Shown piece after piece: positions 17,866-25,744 of a stretch of 64,000 bases of DNA; position 1 is the stretch's first letter; every line of letters starts with the position of its first letter. The stretch is from Synechococcus sp. PROS-9-1 (GTDB taxonomy: Bacteria; Cyanobacteriota; Cyanobacteriia; PCC-6307; Cyanobiaceae), in the NCBI RefSeq assembly GCF_014279775.1, contig NZ_CP047961.1:992001-1056000 (forward strand), written 5' to 3'. The position numbers were made by a program, and so were the translations under genes. Below the pieces are notes generated by a model that was not told the DNA's origin, did not search any database, and saw only the letters and a list, made by a program, of their open reading frames with translations.

Positions 17866-18810
17866 GTGAAGTGGTTCATGGAGTTGGCTGGGATGGATCC
17901 GGTTCTTGGGCTCGGATTGTTTGCTTTCGCCCTTTTGCTGTTGGCCTTACCGCTCTCCTTCTGGAAAGTGAGCTCAGAAAAGACGTCTGGCCTTGTGACG
18001 CTGTTGATTGCAACGGCCAATCTGGCCTTGACGGCTCAACTCGTTCTTCGTTGGTGGCAGTCGGGGCATTTCCCGATCAGCAACCTCTATGAATCGCTGT
18101 GTTTCCTGGCTTGGGCATGCACGCTCACTCAGCTTTTAGTGGAGAGATCCTGGCCAACACCGATTGTTGCGGCGGCGGCGACCCCGATGGGCTTGGGTTG
18201 TATTGCTTTTGCGAGCTTTGCGCTTCCTGACCAGTTGCAAGAAGCATCCCCGCTTGTTCCAGCGCTGCGTTCTAGCTGGCTTGTGATGCATGTGAGCGTG
18301 ATCATGGTGAGTTACGCCGCCCTTTTAGTGGGCTCTTTGTTGTCAGTGGCTGTCTTGGTCACGGATCGTGGTCATGCCTTGGAACTGCGCAGCAGTTCGA
18401 TTGGAAGTGGAGGGTATCGGCGTGCTGCGCTAGCGACTCCACTAGGCAATGTGGGAAATTCTGAGGTTCAGTTGTCTTCCGTGCAGTTCACTCGGAATGA
18501 ACTATTGGACAGCCTTAGCTACCGCACGATTACGGTTGGCTTTCTGTTGCTCACCGTTGGGATCATTAGCGGCGCCGTGTGGGCGAATGAGGCCTGGGGT
18601 AGCTACTGGAGCTGGGATCCCAAAGAAACCTGGGCACTGATTTGCTGGTTGGTTTATGCGGCGTATTTGCATACACGTTTAAGCAGAGGTTGGCAGGGCA
18701 GGCGTCCTGCCCTGGTGGCTAGCGCAGGCTTAATTGTGATCGGTGTTTGTTATATCGGTGTGAATCTTCTTGGTATTGGTCTTCATAGCTATGGATGGTT
18801 CTTTGGTTGA
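17866..18810 (+). CDS. ccsA: Cytochrome c biogenesis protein CcsA
   Basis: System II haem-handling membrane protein that, with CcsB/Ccs1, attaches haem to c-type cytochromes in the thylakoid lumen and periplasm. The 314-residue product has about eight membrane helices. The haem-binding tryptophan-rich WWD motif is [13 protein letters not shown] at about residue 244. Conserved histidines flank it in LVMHVSVIM and [10 protein letters not shown]. The GTG at 17866 or the ATG at 17878 may start translation. It lies 30 bases after lptF in the same direction and ends a compact 5.5-kb gene run. Confidence 0.95.
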   Translation: MKWFMELAGMDPVLGLGLFAFALLLLALPLSFWKVSSEKTSGLVTLLIATANLALTAQLVLRWWQSGHFPISNLYESLCFLAWACTLTQLLVERSWPTPIVAAAATPMGLGCIAFASFALPDQLQEASPLVPALRSSWLVMHVSVIMVSYAALLVGSLLSVAVLVTDRGHALELRSSSIGSGGYRRAALATPLGNVGNSEVQLSSVQFTRNELLDSLSYRTITVGFLLLTVGIISGAVWANEAWGSYWSWDPKETWALICWLVYAAYLHTRLSRGWQGRRPALVASAGLIVIGVCYIGVNLLGIGLHSYGWFFG

Positions 18811-19249
18811 TTGACTTACCTTTGTAAGCCCTCTATTAAGTTGGCTCCTGTCTTTATTCTAAATCCCCTTATTGTTTTAATAGGCTTAACAGCTAGCCTG
18901 GCCAATAGTTCTTGCTAGATATATATTTATTGATGAAATTTGTTTGATAATCTCTTGTTTCTATTTTTACTTTTTAGGGCGTTTGGTTGTTGGTTTAATG
19001 TTTTTGTACTGATTTGAGCATGGGAATTGCAAATGGTTTTTCGCGTGACTTGGCTTGACGTCCAGTTTTCTACGTTGTCGCTCAAAGGATATGGGAATGG
19101 TGTCAACTAAATAGTATGAAATACTGACATCTTCAGACCCGCACTCAATTCAACCGTGCTAGTTGATACCAGGTCGCTTGATCGACATATTCATTTAATC
19201 AATTGGACGCCAACTCTTGTTAAGATGACTATGTTCTTATTTGCTCATC
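18811..19249. other. AT-rich intergenic stretch after ccsA
   Basis: No supported gene in about 440 bases. The sequence is visibly richer in A and T than its neighbours and has stops in all frames. It marks the left edge of a gene-poor accessory patch that continues to about 21.6 kb. No clear intrinsic terminator for the lpt-ccsA run was found. Confidence 0.5.
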
Positions 19250-19444
19250 ATGACAGACATCACCGATAAGTACGAAAAGTTCAAAGTTCCTTACAGCACA
19301 AATGAAAAGCACTCATCTGATGAGTTTGATCCTAAGGAGAATGGTGGATTAGACAATCCAGCAAACCGTCACAATGACAAAGTTCTGGATGATATCTGTG
19401 ACACCCATCCTGGCTCCCCCATGTGCAAAGTCTTTGATTGCTGA
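19250..19444 (+). CDS. Small protein ending in a CP12-like C-terminal motif
   Basis: 64-residue acidic, Asn/Asp/Lys-rich protein with a probably disordered N-terminus. The C-terminus reads ICDTHPGSPMCKVFDC: C-x8-C with Pro four residues after the first Cys, then a basic residue and an aromatic. That is the spacing and pattern of the C-terminal GAPDH-binding loop of CP12 (compare the typical form C-x3-P-x4-C-R-x-Y). The N-terminal PRK-binding AWD-VEEL element of full CP12 is absent. A role in redox-dependent binding of GAPDH or another Calvin-cycle enzyme is inference. ATG 19250 was chosen; a TTG at 19241 is in frame. No strong Shine-Dalgarno is visible. Confidence 0.7.
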   Translation: MTDITDKYEKFKVPYSTNEKHSSDEFDPKENGGLDNPANRHNDKVLDDICDTHPGSPMCKVFDC

Positions 19445-19968
19445 TCTGAATCAGTTGATCAGGCAGGCATAGAGAAAGTGCTGCGAGTGGGTCAATGAAA
19501 GAGGAGTTCTCACTCGCAGCCTGCTACATCATCCATATTGAGGTTCCAGTGAGGCATTCATAACTTGAATGTCCACTCGTTCTTTCAGGCTATGATACTT
19601 TTTGAGGTGATCCTCGATTAATATAGATTGTTTGCCTTTTGATATTAAATCCAATGGTAATTGATGATTCAAAGAGATATTGAGTGATTGACCCCCTCCC
19701 TTTTTAAGATACTTATTTTCTTTGTTTCTTTCTTGGGATTGATTGAATTCTGCGTGTTGGTTTTGGGCTCAAGAGCTAGGTGATGTTCTCGTCACTCGTC
19801 CCATCTTCTGCATCAGTCGTTACCAATAGGGTTTGCCTTCACCATGATGCGATCTGGCCGAAGCAATGCTCTTCAGGATCTTGGCTTTAGGTTTCCTTTA
19901 CATTTCGCTATCCAAAGTGGCATTCCCTTGTTGTGTGGGTTAGATCTGTAGAAGAAAGGGCAGAAGTC
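19445..19968. other. Gene-free stretch with one long hairpin
   Basis: About 520 bases without a supported gene. It holds a 9-bp stem, CTGCGAGTG (19481-19489) with CACTCGCAG (19511-19519), and a 21-base loop, 37 bases after the preceding stop. There is no T-run, so it is not a textbook terminator. The rest is AT-rich with stops in every frame. Confidence 0.45.
19481..19519 (+). terminator. Stem-loop after the CP12-tail gene
   Basis: A perfect 9-bp inverted repeat, CTGCGAGTG and CACTCGCAG, with a 21-base loop, shortly downstream of the small gene ending at 19444. It could stabilise that mRNA's 3' end or be a factor-assisted terminator. Absence of a U-tract makes intrinsic termination weak. Confidence 0.35.
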
Positions 19969-20271
19969 ATGAGTTATGAAGCTAAGGAGCGAATGCCATT
20001 TCCGTATGGACAGGTGGCTTATCCAGCCTTTCTGGGTGTAAAGCCCGGTGATTACATCATTGTTAAAGGGGAAAACCAAGTAACTCTCAAGAAAGACCAC
20101 AGTTGGTGGATGGGACAGGTTATTTCTTGCAAGAAAGAAGCCAGAGATCCTAGTGGTCATCATGTGATTCAAGTTGTTGATGTTGATGATGAGAAGATTA
20201 GTTGGGTCAATGTAGATGAAATATCACATGTACTATATGGACTCGATGGATTGTCAAATGATCAATTTTAA
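19969..20271 (+). CDS. DUF3104-family protein
   Basis: About 100 residues. The core VKPGDYIIVKGE, SWWMGQVISCKKEARDP and VVDVDDEKISWVNVDEI matches the small DUF3104 family seen in marine Synechococcus and Prochlorococcus, often in genomic islands. The fold looks like a small beta-barrel of SH3 or Tudor type, judging from the 'valid path, WWxGxV' pattern; that is inference. ATG 19969 is preceded by AAAGGG at a usable distance; a GTG at 19933 is in frame. Function is unknown, and the neighbours are unrelated small genes. Confidence 0.75.
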   Translation: MSYEAKERMPFPYGQVAYPAFLGVKPGDYIIVKGENQVTLKKDHSWWMGQVISCKKEARDPSGHHVIQVVDVDDEKISWVNVDEISHVLYGLDGLSNDQF

Positions 20272-20420
20272 TTCTACTTTAGTAGATAAAAAAGTTATTG
20301 TTTAGAGTATCCTATGGCTTTACTTGACAGGTTTGTAAACGCCTGGGAGGCTAGTTCTTTGCTTGTTTAAGCATCTCTATTCAGTTCATTGATATATTTA
20401 TTTCTAGTCTAAAGGCTTGC

Positions 20421-20654
20421 CTATACATAGCGTTCCATGAATTCAGATAGTGTTAGACCTTCTTTTTTGGCGGTATTGCAGCAATCCTTAAAAAGCTCAT
20501 CATCAGTTTCTGTACGCGCTAAGTCTCGAAATTGTTCGGAAGTGAGCTGCTCAGAATGATTATCTCTGTCGCGCATCAAATCCCATTTGTTACAGAGTGA
20601 ATCCACCATCTCTTTCCTAGAATAGGGAAGGTTGATTTCGTTCTGCTTTGCCAA
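20421..20654 (-). CDS. Small hypothetical protein
   Basis: 77 residues, charged and helical, with no recognised family. It starts with TTG at 20654, preceded on the minus strand by GGAG nine bases upstream, which supports real translation. Two adjacent cysteines (KDCCNTAKKEGLTLSEF) near residue 58 precede a C-terminal helix resembling the small Nif11-type helical leaders in general style (EGLTLSEFMERY), but the match is too short to assign. It lies in the AT-rich accessory patch. Confidence 0.5.
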   Translation of the reverse strand: MAKQNEINLPYSRKEMVDSLCNKWDLMRDRDNHSEQLTSEQFRDLARTETDDELFKDCCNTAKKEGLTLSEFMERYV

Positions 20655-20921
20655 ATGAAACGACTCCAGTTCATATCCAAATACTAGAGACTAAATGCTT
20701 GTTTGGCAGTCATCCCCAGTGTTTTCATTGTTTGGCATGTACTATCTACATGCAGAATGTAAAATAATCTTGTAAGTTATTCTAGATCTACGAGATTATC
20801 TAATTTAGGTTATAGCTAAATCTCTGTACAGTCTGCTGATGCGAGTTTCTATAGCGTTGAATTTGAGTTTTCAAATTATTTTCTTTTGTTGTTTGCTAAC
20901 CAATCATTAATGACGCAATCA

Positions 20922-21128
20922 CTAACTAGCAAGTGTGTCGCAACAATTCATGTCACCGTTCATGCGTGATCTCCATCTTCTTCGTTCATGGTGATCAAGC
21001 ATGGTACGACGAGATTTTTCAGCCTTAGCAAGGCGTTTGATCAATGCATCGGTGTCATGGGTTGAAAGCTCGCCATCTGAATCCCACTTCATGCAGAGCA
21101 CACCTTTCTTGGGAGTGTTGTTGTCCAT
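20922..21128 (-). CDS. Small hypothetical protein
   Basis: 68 residues from the ATG at 21128, which has GAGG seven bases upstream; an ATG at 21146 is also in frame. It is hydrophilic and strongly basic in the second half (SRRTMLDHHERRRWRSRM), ending in a double cysteine CCDTLAS. No family recognised and no membrane segment. The basic tail suggests nucleic-acid contact, which is inference only. Flanks are gene-poor. Confidence 0.45.
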   Translation of the reverse strand: MDNNTPKKGVLCMKWDSDGELSTHDTDALIKRLAKAEKSRRTMLDHHERRRWRSRMNGDMNCCDTLAS

Positions 21129-21607
21129 TGAATTTGCCTCATCCATTCAGTCACGGTATGCGCACACAAATCCTTTGCCATGGAGCAAACCTTAAGAAGT
21201 CTCGCTTGCGACACTTGCGACGGTTAACAATTTTGGATCCCGTGTCATGTACTTCAGGTTTGAGCTTTTCAGGGTTAGGGGTGGGTTCATGGCAGCCCTA
21301 CTTTTGGCTCCATTCTTGTGATCGGTTTTGCCACTTGCTTTTGCAATTCCAGTTCGGCTTAACCGCTGATGGAGGAGTTTTAGCCTGTGGGTTTATTTCA
21401 CTCTAGAACGAGTTCTAGCACTGGCGATGTACAGCAGCTTTGTAGATTATGGGATTAATTATTTAATAGAAGGAGTACTTGCAGCTCCCCCTCGCGCTCA
21501 CAATCTCCAACCAATCTCCGCCGATAGACCCCAAAAGTTAATCCATTAGCGGCTATTTAAATTCCTCAACGGCTTTCATATACTACATTTCTAGCCTGAA
21601 ATCCTAG
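21129..21607. other. Gene-poor stretch with a short perfect inverted repeat
   Basis: About 480 bases with open frames on the plus strand but no family features or start signals that I trust. It contains CTAGAAC-GA-GTTCTAG (21403-21418), a 7-bp inverted repeat with a two-base centre that could be an operator. The region marks the right edge of the AT-rich patch. Confidence 0.4.
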
Positions 21608-22366
21608 TCAGGAAGTTGCTGCCATTAGCTGCTCTTCTAACAGCATATTGAACTCAAACAATTGTTCGTCACTGAGTTGTTGTCTTGATGTTGCCCCTAG
21701 TTTTGATTGCAGGAATGTCTTTGCGCTTTCTTGATCCCATTTCAGTGTCGTGAGCATTTCGTCGCCTTGAGTGATCAAGTCGCTTCTGCGTAGAGGAGTT
21801 GGCACTGAAACTGCTTCAGCACCAATTTCGAAACTTTTAAGTTTATTCAGAAAGGAAACTAGATCGCTATATCTCGTTAATTTGTGCCTGCTTCCATGGC
21901 CATATGCGCGCTCTAAATACATTTGCTCATGTTCGCGGCTCCAACCGATGCGCTTGAGTTGTAGATCGATAGCTGTGAGCTCTTCGCTCCAATCATCTGG
22001 GTCTGTGGGTGCTTCGCTTGGTTCTGCGATTTCTTTTGGTTGTGATGCCTGATCTTGAGGTGGGGCCGATGGCGATGGTTCTGATTTGCTCTGCTCGTTT
22101 TTGCCCGCAGCTTGTTGTTCTCTTAGCTGTTTGGCATCGCCCATCTCTTGTCTTTTTATAGGCCTCTCCGCTGGTGGCTTTTGCTCAGGGGCTGCCTCTG
22201 CCTTCATGAGACGATCCATTAAGCGCTCTCGAGCACGGTCTTCTGCTTGCTCTGCATCAGCAGCCTCTCCTAATGAGCTGCCGAATTCCTGTTCGCCTTC
22301 GAAGCAGCTGACACGTACTACACATCGGTTGCTATCGATGTGGCAAATCTCGACCTTTGTCTTCAT
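21608..22366 (-). CDS. Hypothetical protein with two annealing-protein-type helical repeats
   Basis: 252 residues. An N-terminal mixed alpha/beta domain (residues 1-55, KVEICHIDSNRCVVRVSCFEG) leads into a low-complexity Glu/Pro/Gln/Lys linker (56-125). Two related helical modules follow at about 129-178 and 196-246. Each has the pattern LxxIGW/LKW...(Y/F)L...(G)xxSRxxLtxxxLxxFxxxLE, for example RIGWSREHEQMYLERAYG. This resembles the small helix-turn-helix tail found at the C-terminus of many phage and plasmid DNA-annealing or recombination proteins. Function is unknown; DNA binding is inference. It is divergently transcribed from the terC-like gene. Confidence 0.75.
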   Translation of the reverse strand: MKTKVEICHIDSNRCVVRVSCFEGEQEFGSSLGEAADAEQAEDRARERLMDRLMKAEAAPEQKPPAERPIKRQEMGDAKQLREQQAAGKNEQSKSEPSPSAPPQDQASQPKEIAEPSEAPTDPDDWSEELTAIDLQLKRIGWSREHEQMYLERAYGHGSRHKLTRYSDLVSFLNKLKSFEIGAEAVSVPTPLRRSDLITQGDEMLTTLKWDQESAKTFLQSKLGATSRQQLSDEQLFEFNMLLEEQLMAATS

Positions 22367-22403
22367 GCCTCTGGAGGGGGTTAACCATTTCTAAGCTGTT
22401 GGG

Positions 22404-23126
22404 ATGGATTCAGCAGCCTTACCATCTCTAACGCCTTTTCTCGATGGTGTTGATCGATGGGCTGAGCTCTTACCTCTCCTTCCAGTGCTTGTGGCTTTGG
22501 AGTTGGTGCTCTCTGCCGACAATGCTATTGCCTTAGCTGCTGTTGCTCGAAAGCAAAAAGACCCGGTTAAGGAAAAGAGAGCTCTCGACTATGGAATTGC
22601 AATTGCTTTTTTTCTCAGAGTTGCCTTGATTTTATTGGCCCAGTGGGTGTTGGCATTCAAACCATTGCAATTACTTGCTGGTGTTTATCTGCTGTGGCTC
22701 TTCTTGTCTCATATCTGGTTCAAGCCATCAGTCTCCCAAACTTCCACCGGATCCCCAGGGCATTCTTCATCGATCTCCTTCATACGAACGATCGTGGCAT
22801 TGGCCCTAACCGATTTGGCCTTTTCAGTGGATAGTGTTGCTGCTGCTGTTGCGATTAGTGACCAACTTATTCTTGTTATTACGGGGGCCTTTATTGGTGT
22901 TGTTGCATTACGCTTTACCTCGGGGTTATTCATTCGTTGGCTTGACGTTTACACACGTTTAGAAACTGCTGGTTACCTGGCGGTTGCTTTAGTGGGCATC
23001 AAGCTTATTTTTACGTTGATCTTTTCGGATTTGCAACCCCCCGAATGGTGGACGCTGTTGACAGTTGCGCTATTGATGATTTGGGGCTTTTCTCAACGGA
23101 AAGAGCCGTTGTCACACGAAGTTTGA
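22404..23126 (+). CDS. TerC-family integral membrane protein
   Basis: Membrane protein of the TerC/Alx family, linked to metal (Mn) export and, in plants, to insertion of thylakoid membrane proteins. 240 residues with about seven helices. The family signature ELVLSADNAIALAAVARK (about 32-49) and its second-half counterpart LTDLAFSVDSVAAAVAI (about 136-152) are both present. These acidic residues in membrane helices are the presumed metal site. It heads a short run with the DUF6464 and riboflavin-kinase-like genes. Confidence 0.92.
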   Translation: MDSAALPSLTPFLDGVDRWAELLPLLPVLVALELVLSADNAIALAAVARKQKDPVKEKRALDYGIAIAFFLRVALILLAQWVLAFKPLQLLAGVYLLWLFLSHIWFKPSVSQTSTGSPGHSSSISFIRTIVALALTDLAFSVDSVAAAVAISDQLILVITGAFIGVVALRFTSGLFIRWLDVYTRLETAGYLAVALVGIKLIFTLIFSDLQPPEWWTLLTVALLMIWGFSQRKEPLSHEV

Positions 23127-23130
23127 TCTG

Positions 23131-23469
23131 ATGCTTGTTGAATTACGTCAGTCCATCAATCTCGTTTTGCTCGACCGCATGGAGATGATTGATCCTCCAA
23201 TGCCAGGGCAATGGTTTCTTCATGATCAGGCCAGTTATCTCGTGATGCAACGACGGCATCGATATAAATTACGTTCAGGTCGCTATGAACTCTCTTCGAT
23301 TGTTCTACTTGTTAAAGCTCAAAAGCAGCCTGCCGATGCACACTTTGTTGGTCATGGTTGGGTGATTGGAGATTCTGATTGCCGCTTCAATGCTTTGACC
23401 CCACTGCTTCGTTGCGCCGTGTTGCCAGATGGACCCTGCGATCGCTGTGCGCATAGAGAAGCGCGCTGA
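23131..23469 (+). CDS. DUF6464-family protein
   Basis: 112 residues. A central basic segment (RRHRYKLRSGRYELSSIVLLV) precedes a Cys-containing C-terminus (GDSDCRFNALTPLLRCAV, then GPCDRCAHREAR). This combination matches the cyanobacterial DUF6464 family; the four cysteines could bind metal. Function unknown. It starts four bases after terC and shares its last base with the next start, so the three genes are likely co-transcribed. Confidence 0.75.
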   Translation: MLVELRQSINLVLLDRMEMIDPPMPGQWFLHDQASYLVMQRRHRYKLRSGRYELSSIVLLVKAQKQPADAHFVGHGWVIGDSDCRFNALTPLLRCAVLPDGPCDRCAHREAR

Positions 23470-23954
23470 TGTCCTCCCTTCTCTGGCATCCTGCTGTTCT
23501 TCTTGAGGGACACGGAGTTGCATCTGGTCAAGCTTTGAACGCAGGCCAATTAAAGACCTCTCCCTACCCCAAGGGCACGATTGCGATGCAAGCACCATTT
23601 TTTGCGGCGTTAGGACTTGATCTTTCTCCGTTTTGGCCTGGCACCTTAAATCTTTCTTTTTCTCCTGCTGAACTACAACTGAAGAATCCAGATTATTTAT
23701 TTCGCGATCTTCAATGGACCCATTTGCATCCGCCTGAAACCTTTTCGTTTTGGAAGATTCGTTTGCGTTCAGTTGGTGTTCATGATTTTAATGTTCCAGG
23801 TTTAGTCTATCGTCCTCATCCAGAAACCAAGGCAAGGCATTGGCAAAATTCATCAGTCTTGGAAATTCTAGTTCCCTATATCGATCATATTCGTTTGAGT
23901 GAATGGTTTGAACTTGGAGTGAATCCTGAGACCATTCAAGTCTTACATCCCTAA
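23469..23954 (+). CDS. Riboflavin-kinase-like (DUF120-type) barrel protein
   Basis: 161 residues, no signal peptide. The order of elements resembles the archaeal CTP-dependent riboflavin kinase RbkR (DUF120). An early GHGVASGQ segment (about 14-21) is followed by YPKGTIAMQAPFFAALGLDL and the strong PGTLNLSF motif (about 57-64). A late RPHPETKARHW plus SVLEILVPYI block corresponds to the family's RPxxTxH and LEIIAP elements. This is remote-homology inference; bacteria normally use RibF for this reaction, so the real substrate may differ. It sits in the terC-DUF6464 run. Confidence 0.6.
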   Translation: MSSLLWHPAVLLEGHGVASGQALNAGQLKTSPYPKGTIAMQAPFFAALGLDLSPFWPGTLNLSFSPAELQLKNPDYLFRDLQWTHLHPPETFSFWKIRLRSVGVHDFNVPGLVYRPHPETKARHWQNSSVLEILVPYIDHIRLSEWFELGVNPETIQVLHP

Positions 23955-23971
23955 TCACAGGAGACGAACTA

Positions 23972-24079
23972 TTGTTCATGGCTTGGTCTTGTGTAGGCCG
24001 CCTTGTCCTTTGGCGTTTAGTCATGGGTGTGATCTGTTCTGGTTTTTATTCTGGTCCTTTGTTAGATGTTTCTGTTTAA
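23972..24079 (+). CDS. Possible small membrane peptide
   Basis: 35-residue candidate beginning at TTG 23972 with AGGAG eight bases upstream (23959-23963), or at ATG 23978. The sequence has one hydrophobic stretch (VLWRLVMGVICSGFY). It lies 18 bases after the riboflavin-kinase-like gene in the same direction. No family known; it may be chance. Confidence 0.25.
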   Translation: MFMAWSCVGRLVLWRLVMGVICSGFYSGPLLDVSV

Positions 24080-24208
24080 TCTGACAATTTCCCTTCTTGA
24101 GTTTTTACTGTTTGTTTGTTTTTTTACAATTTCTGATCATGCCTAGACCATTGCTCTTCTATGAGCAACACTTTGTGAGTGATTCTAAATCTTGGTGGTT
24201 CAATCTTG

Positions 24209-24421
24209 ATGAAGGATGCAGAACGCATTAAAACTCGCTCAGTTCTGCTTGAATTTTTGAAATTCAGGGTGTTAGCAGCGGGTGAAGAGTTTTTTGATGG
24301 CACGGGCTTGGAGAACCGACGTCAGTGGTTGGGGATGGTGCATTCGCAAGCGCTTGCCCTGTCGGATGAGGACCTTGACCAGATTTGGAATCAGGCTCGC
24401 ATCCTTTATACGGAGTGTTGA
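24209..24421 (+). CDS. Small conserved-looking hypothetical protein
   Basis: About 70 residues from ATG 24209 (in-frame GTG at 24179). Helical and soluble: RSVLLEFLKFRVLAAGEEFFDG, then SQALALSDEDLDQIWNQAR. The even codon use and the helix-rich pattern look like a true gene, but no family is recognised. It precedes the DEAD-box helicase by roughly 15-95 bases depending on where that gene starts. Confidence 0.55.
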   Translation: MKDAERIKTRSVLLEFLKFRVLAAGEEFFDGTGLENRRQWLGMVHSQALALSDEDLDQIWNQARILYTEC

Positions 24422-24459
24422 AGGTGTGGATCTAGGCTGAATCTTTCGCCCTCCCGGCC

Positions 24460-25734
24460 ATTCCCGCTTCCCCTCTCGCATCGGAGTCCGCAACCTCTGG
24501 TTTTGATTCCCTTGGTTTGAGTCAGCCGTTGCTGAAGGCTCTGCAGGAGAAGGGATACTCCGCTCCGTCGCCGATTCAGTTGCAGGCCATTCCCGCTGTG
24601 ATCTCTGGCCGGGATGTGATGGCTGCTGCCCAAACAGGCACGGGTAAAACCGCAGGCTTCACGCTTCCGATGTTGGAACGCCTCAACCATGGGGCTCGTC
24701 CAGGGCGAAGTCAAATTCGGGCCTTGGTGCTGACCCCGACTCGCGAGCTTGCCGCCCAGGTGCTGGCAAGTGTTCGTGACTACAGCAAGCATCTTCCGCT
24801 CACCAGCGAAGTGGTGTTTGGGGGTGTGAAGATCAACCCTCAAATTCAGCGTCTGCAAAAGGGTGTTGATGTGTTGGTTGCCACTCCAGGCCGTTTGTTA
24901 GATCTGCTTCAGCAGGGTGCTGTGCGTTTCGATCGGGTTGAATTTTTGGTGCTTGATGAAGCCGATCGAATGTTGGACATGGGCTTCATTCATGACATCC
25001 GAAGGGTGATTTCTCGTCTTCCTGATCGTCGTCAGACCCTGATGTTTTCGGCCACTTTCAGTGCGCCAATTCGAAAGTTAGCGACGGGTTTGCTTGACCA
25101 TCCCGTACAAATTCAGGTTGCACCTGCCAATCAAACCGTGCGCTCTGTGGAGCAGGTTGTTCATCCATGCGACATGGCCCGCAAAATTGATCTGCTCAGT
25201 CATCTGATTCGCAGTGGTGAGTGGATGCAGGTGTTGGTCTTCTCCCGCACAAAACATGGAGCGAATCGCGTCGTGGAACGTTTGAGTCAGCAGGGGCTCT
25301 TAGCGGCTGCTATTCATGGCAACAAAAGCCAGGGGGCACGAACCCGGGCTTTGCAGGGATTCAAGGATGGTTCTGTGCGCGTTCTTGTTGCCACTGATAT
25401 CGCTGCTAGGGGGATTGATATTCAGCAGCTCCCTCATGTGGTGAATCTCGACCTCCCAAACGTTGCCGAAGACTATGTACATCGCATTGGGCGTACAGGT
25501 CGTGCTGGAGAAACCGGCCACGCTATTTCTTTGGTTGCTGCTGAGGAGGCATTGCTCTTGAAGGCGATTGAGCGCGTTACGGGTGAGTCTCTACGTCGAG
25601 AAAATGTTCCAGGGTTTGAGCCCACCGTTCTCAGTGCTACCCCCCTCGACCTAAGCGGTGGACGGGGTCGTCGTTCAGGAAGTTCATCGCGACGACGACA
25701 GGACACCCGTAGCACTAGGACGTATCGTCGTTAA
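24460..25734 (+). CDS. DEAD-box RNA helicase (RhlE type)
   Basis: ATP-dependent RNA helicase for ribosome assembly, mRNA turnover or cold response. Core motifs counted from the TTG at 24517: Q-motif GYSAPSPIQ (13-21), AQTGTGKT (38-45), PTRELA, DEAD at about 148, SAT, and [10 protein letters not shown] near 322. A short basic Arg/Ser tail ends the protein. The first conventional start is that TTG, but the Q-motif's conserved upstream Phe (GFDSLGLS) is encoded before it, in a frame open from 24436. The only start-like codon there is ATT 24460, which I used provisionally. The cold-shock homologue in cyanobacteria is CrhR; assignment here stays at family level. Confidence 0.9.
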   Translation: MPASPLASESATSGFDSLGLSQPLLKALQEKGYSAPSPIQLQAIPAVISGRDVMAAAQTGTGKTAGFTLPMLERLNHGARPGRSQIRALVLTPTRELAAQVLASVRDYSKHLPLTSEVVFGGVKINPQIQRLQKGVDVLVATPGRLLDLLQQGAVRFDRVEFLVLDEADRMLDMGFIHDIRRVISRLPDRRQTLMFSATFSAPIRKLATGLLDHPVQIQVAPANQTVRSVEQVVHPCDMARKIDLLSHLIRSGEWMQVLVFSRTKHGANRVVERLSQQGLLAAAIHGNKSQGARTRALQGFKDGSVRVLVATDIAARGIDIQQLPHVVNLDLPNVAEDYVHRIGRTGRAGETGHAISLVAAEEALLLKAIERVTGESLRRENVPGFEPTVLSATPLDLSGGRGRRSGSSSRRRQDTRSTRTYRR

Positions 25735-25744
25735 CACTTATGCG

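Noticed and set aside
20997-21406. Two plus-strand frames of 64 and 120 residues in the gene-poor patch
   Set aside because: Overlap the minus-strand small gene, Cys/His/Arg-rich composition typical of shadow translation, no start signal.
21403-21418. LexA-type SOS box
   Set aside because: The repeat has a two-base centre; cyanobacterial and Gram-positive LexA boxes need a four-base gap or more and different half-sites.
18811-21607. Insertion sequence or prophage remnant
   Set aside because: No transposase or integrase, no terminal inverted repeats and no flanking direct repeats were seen.
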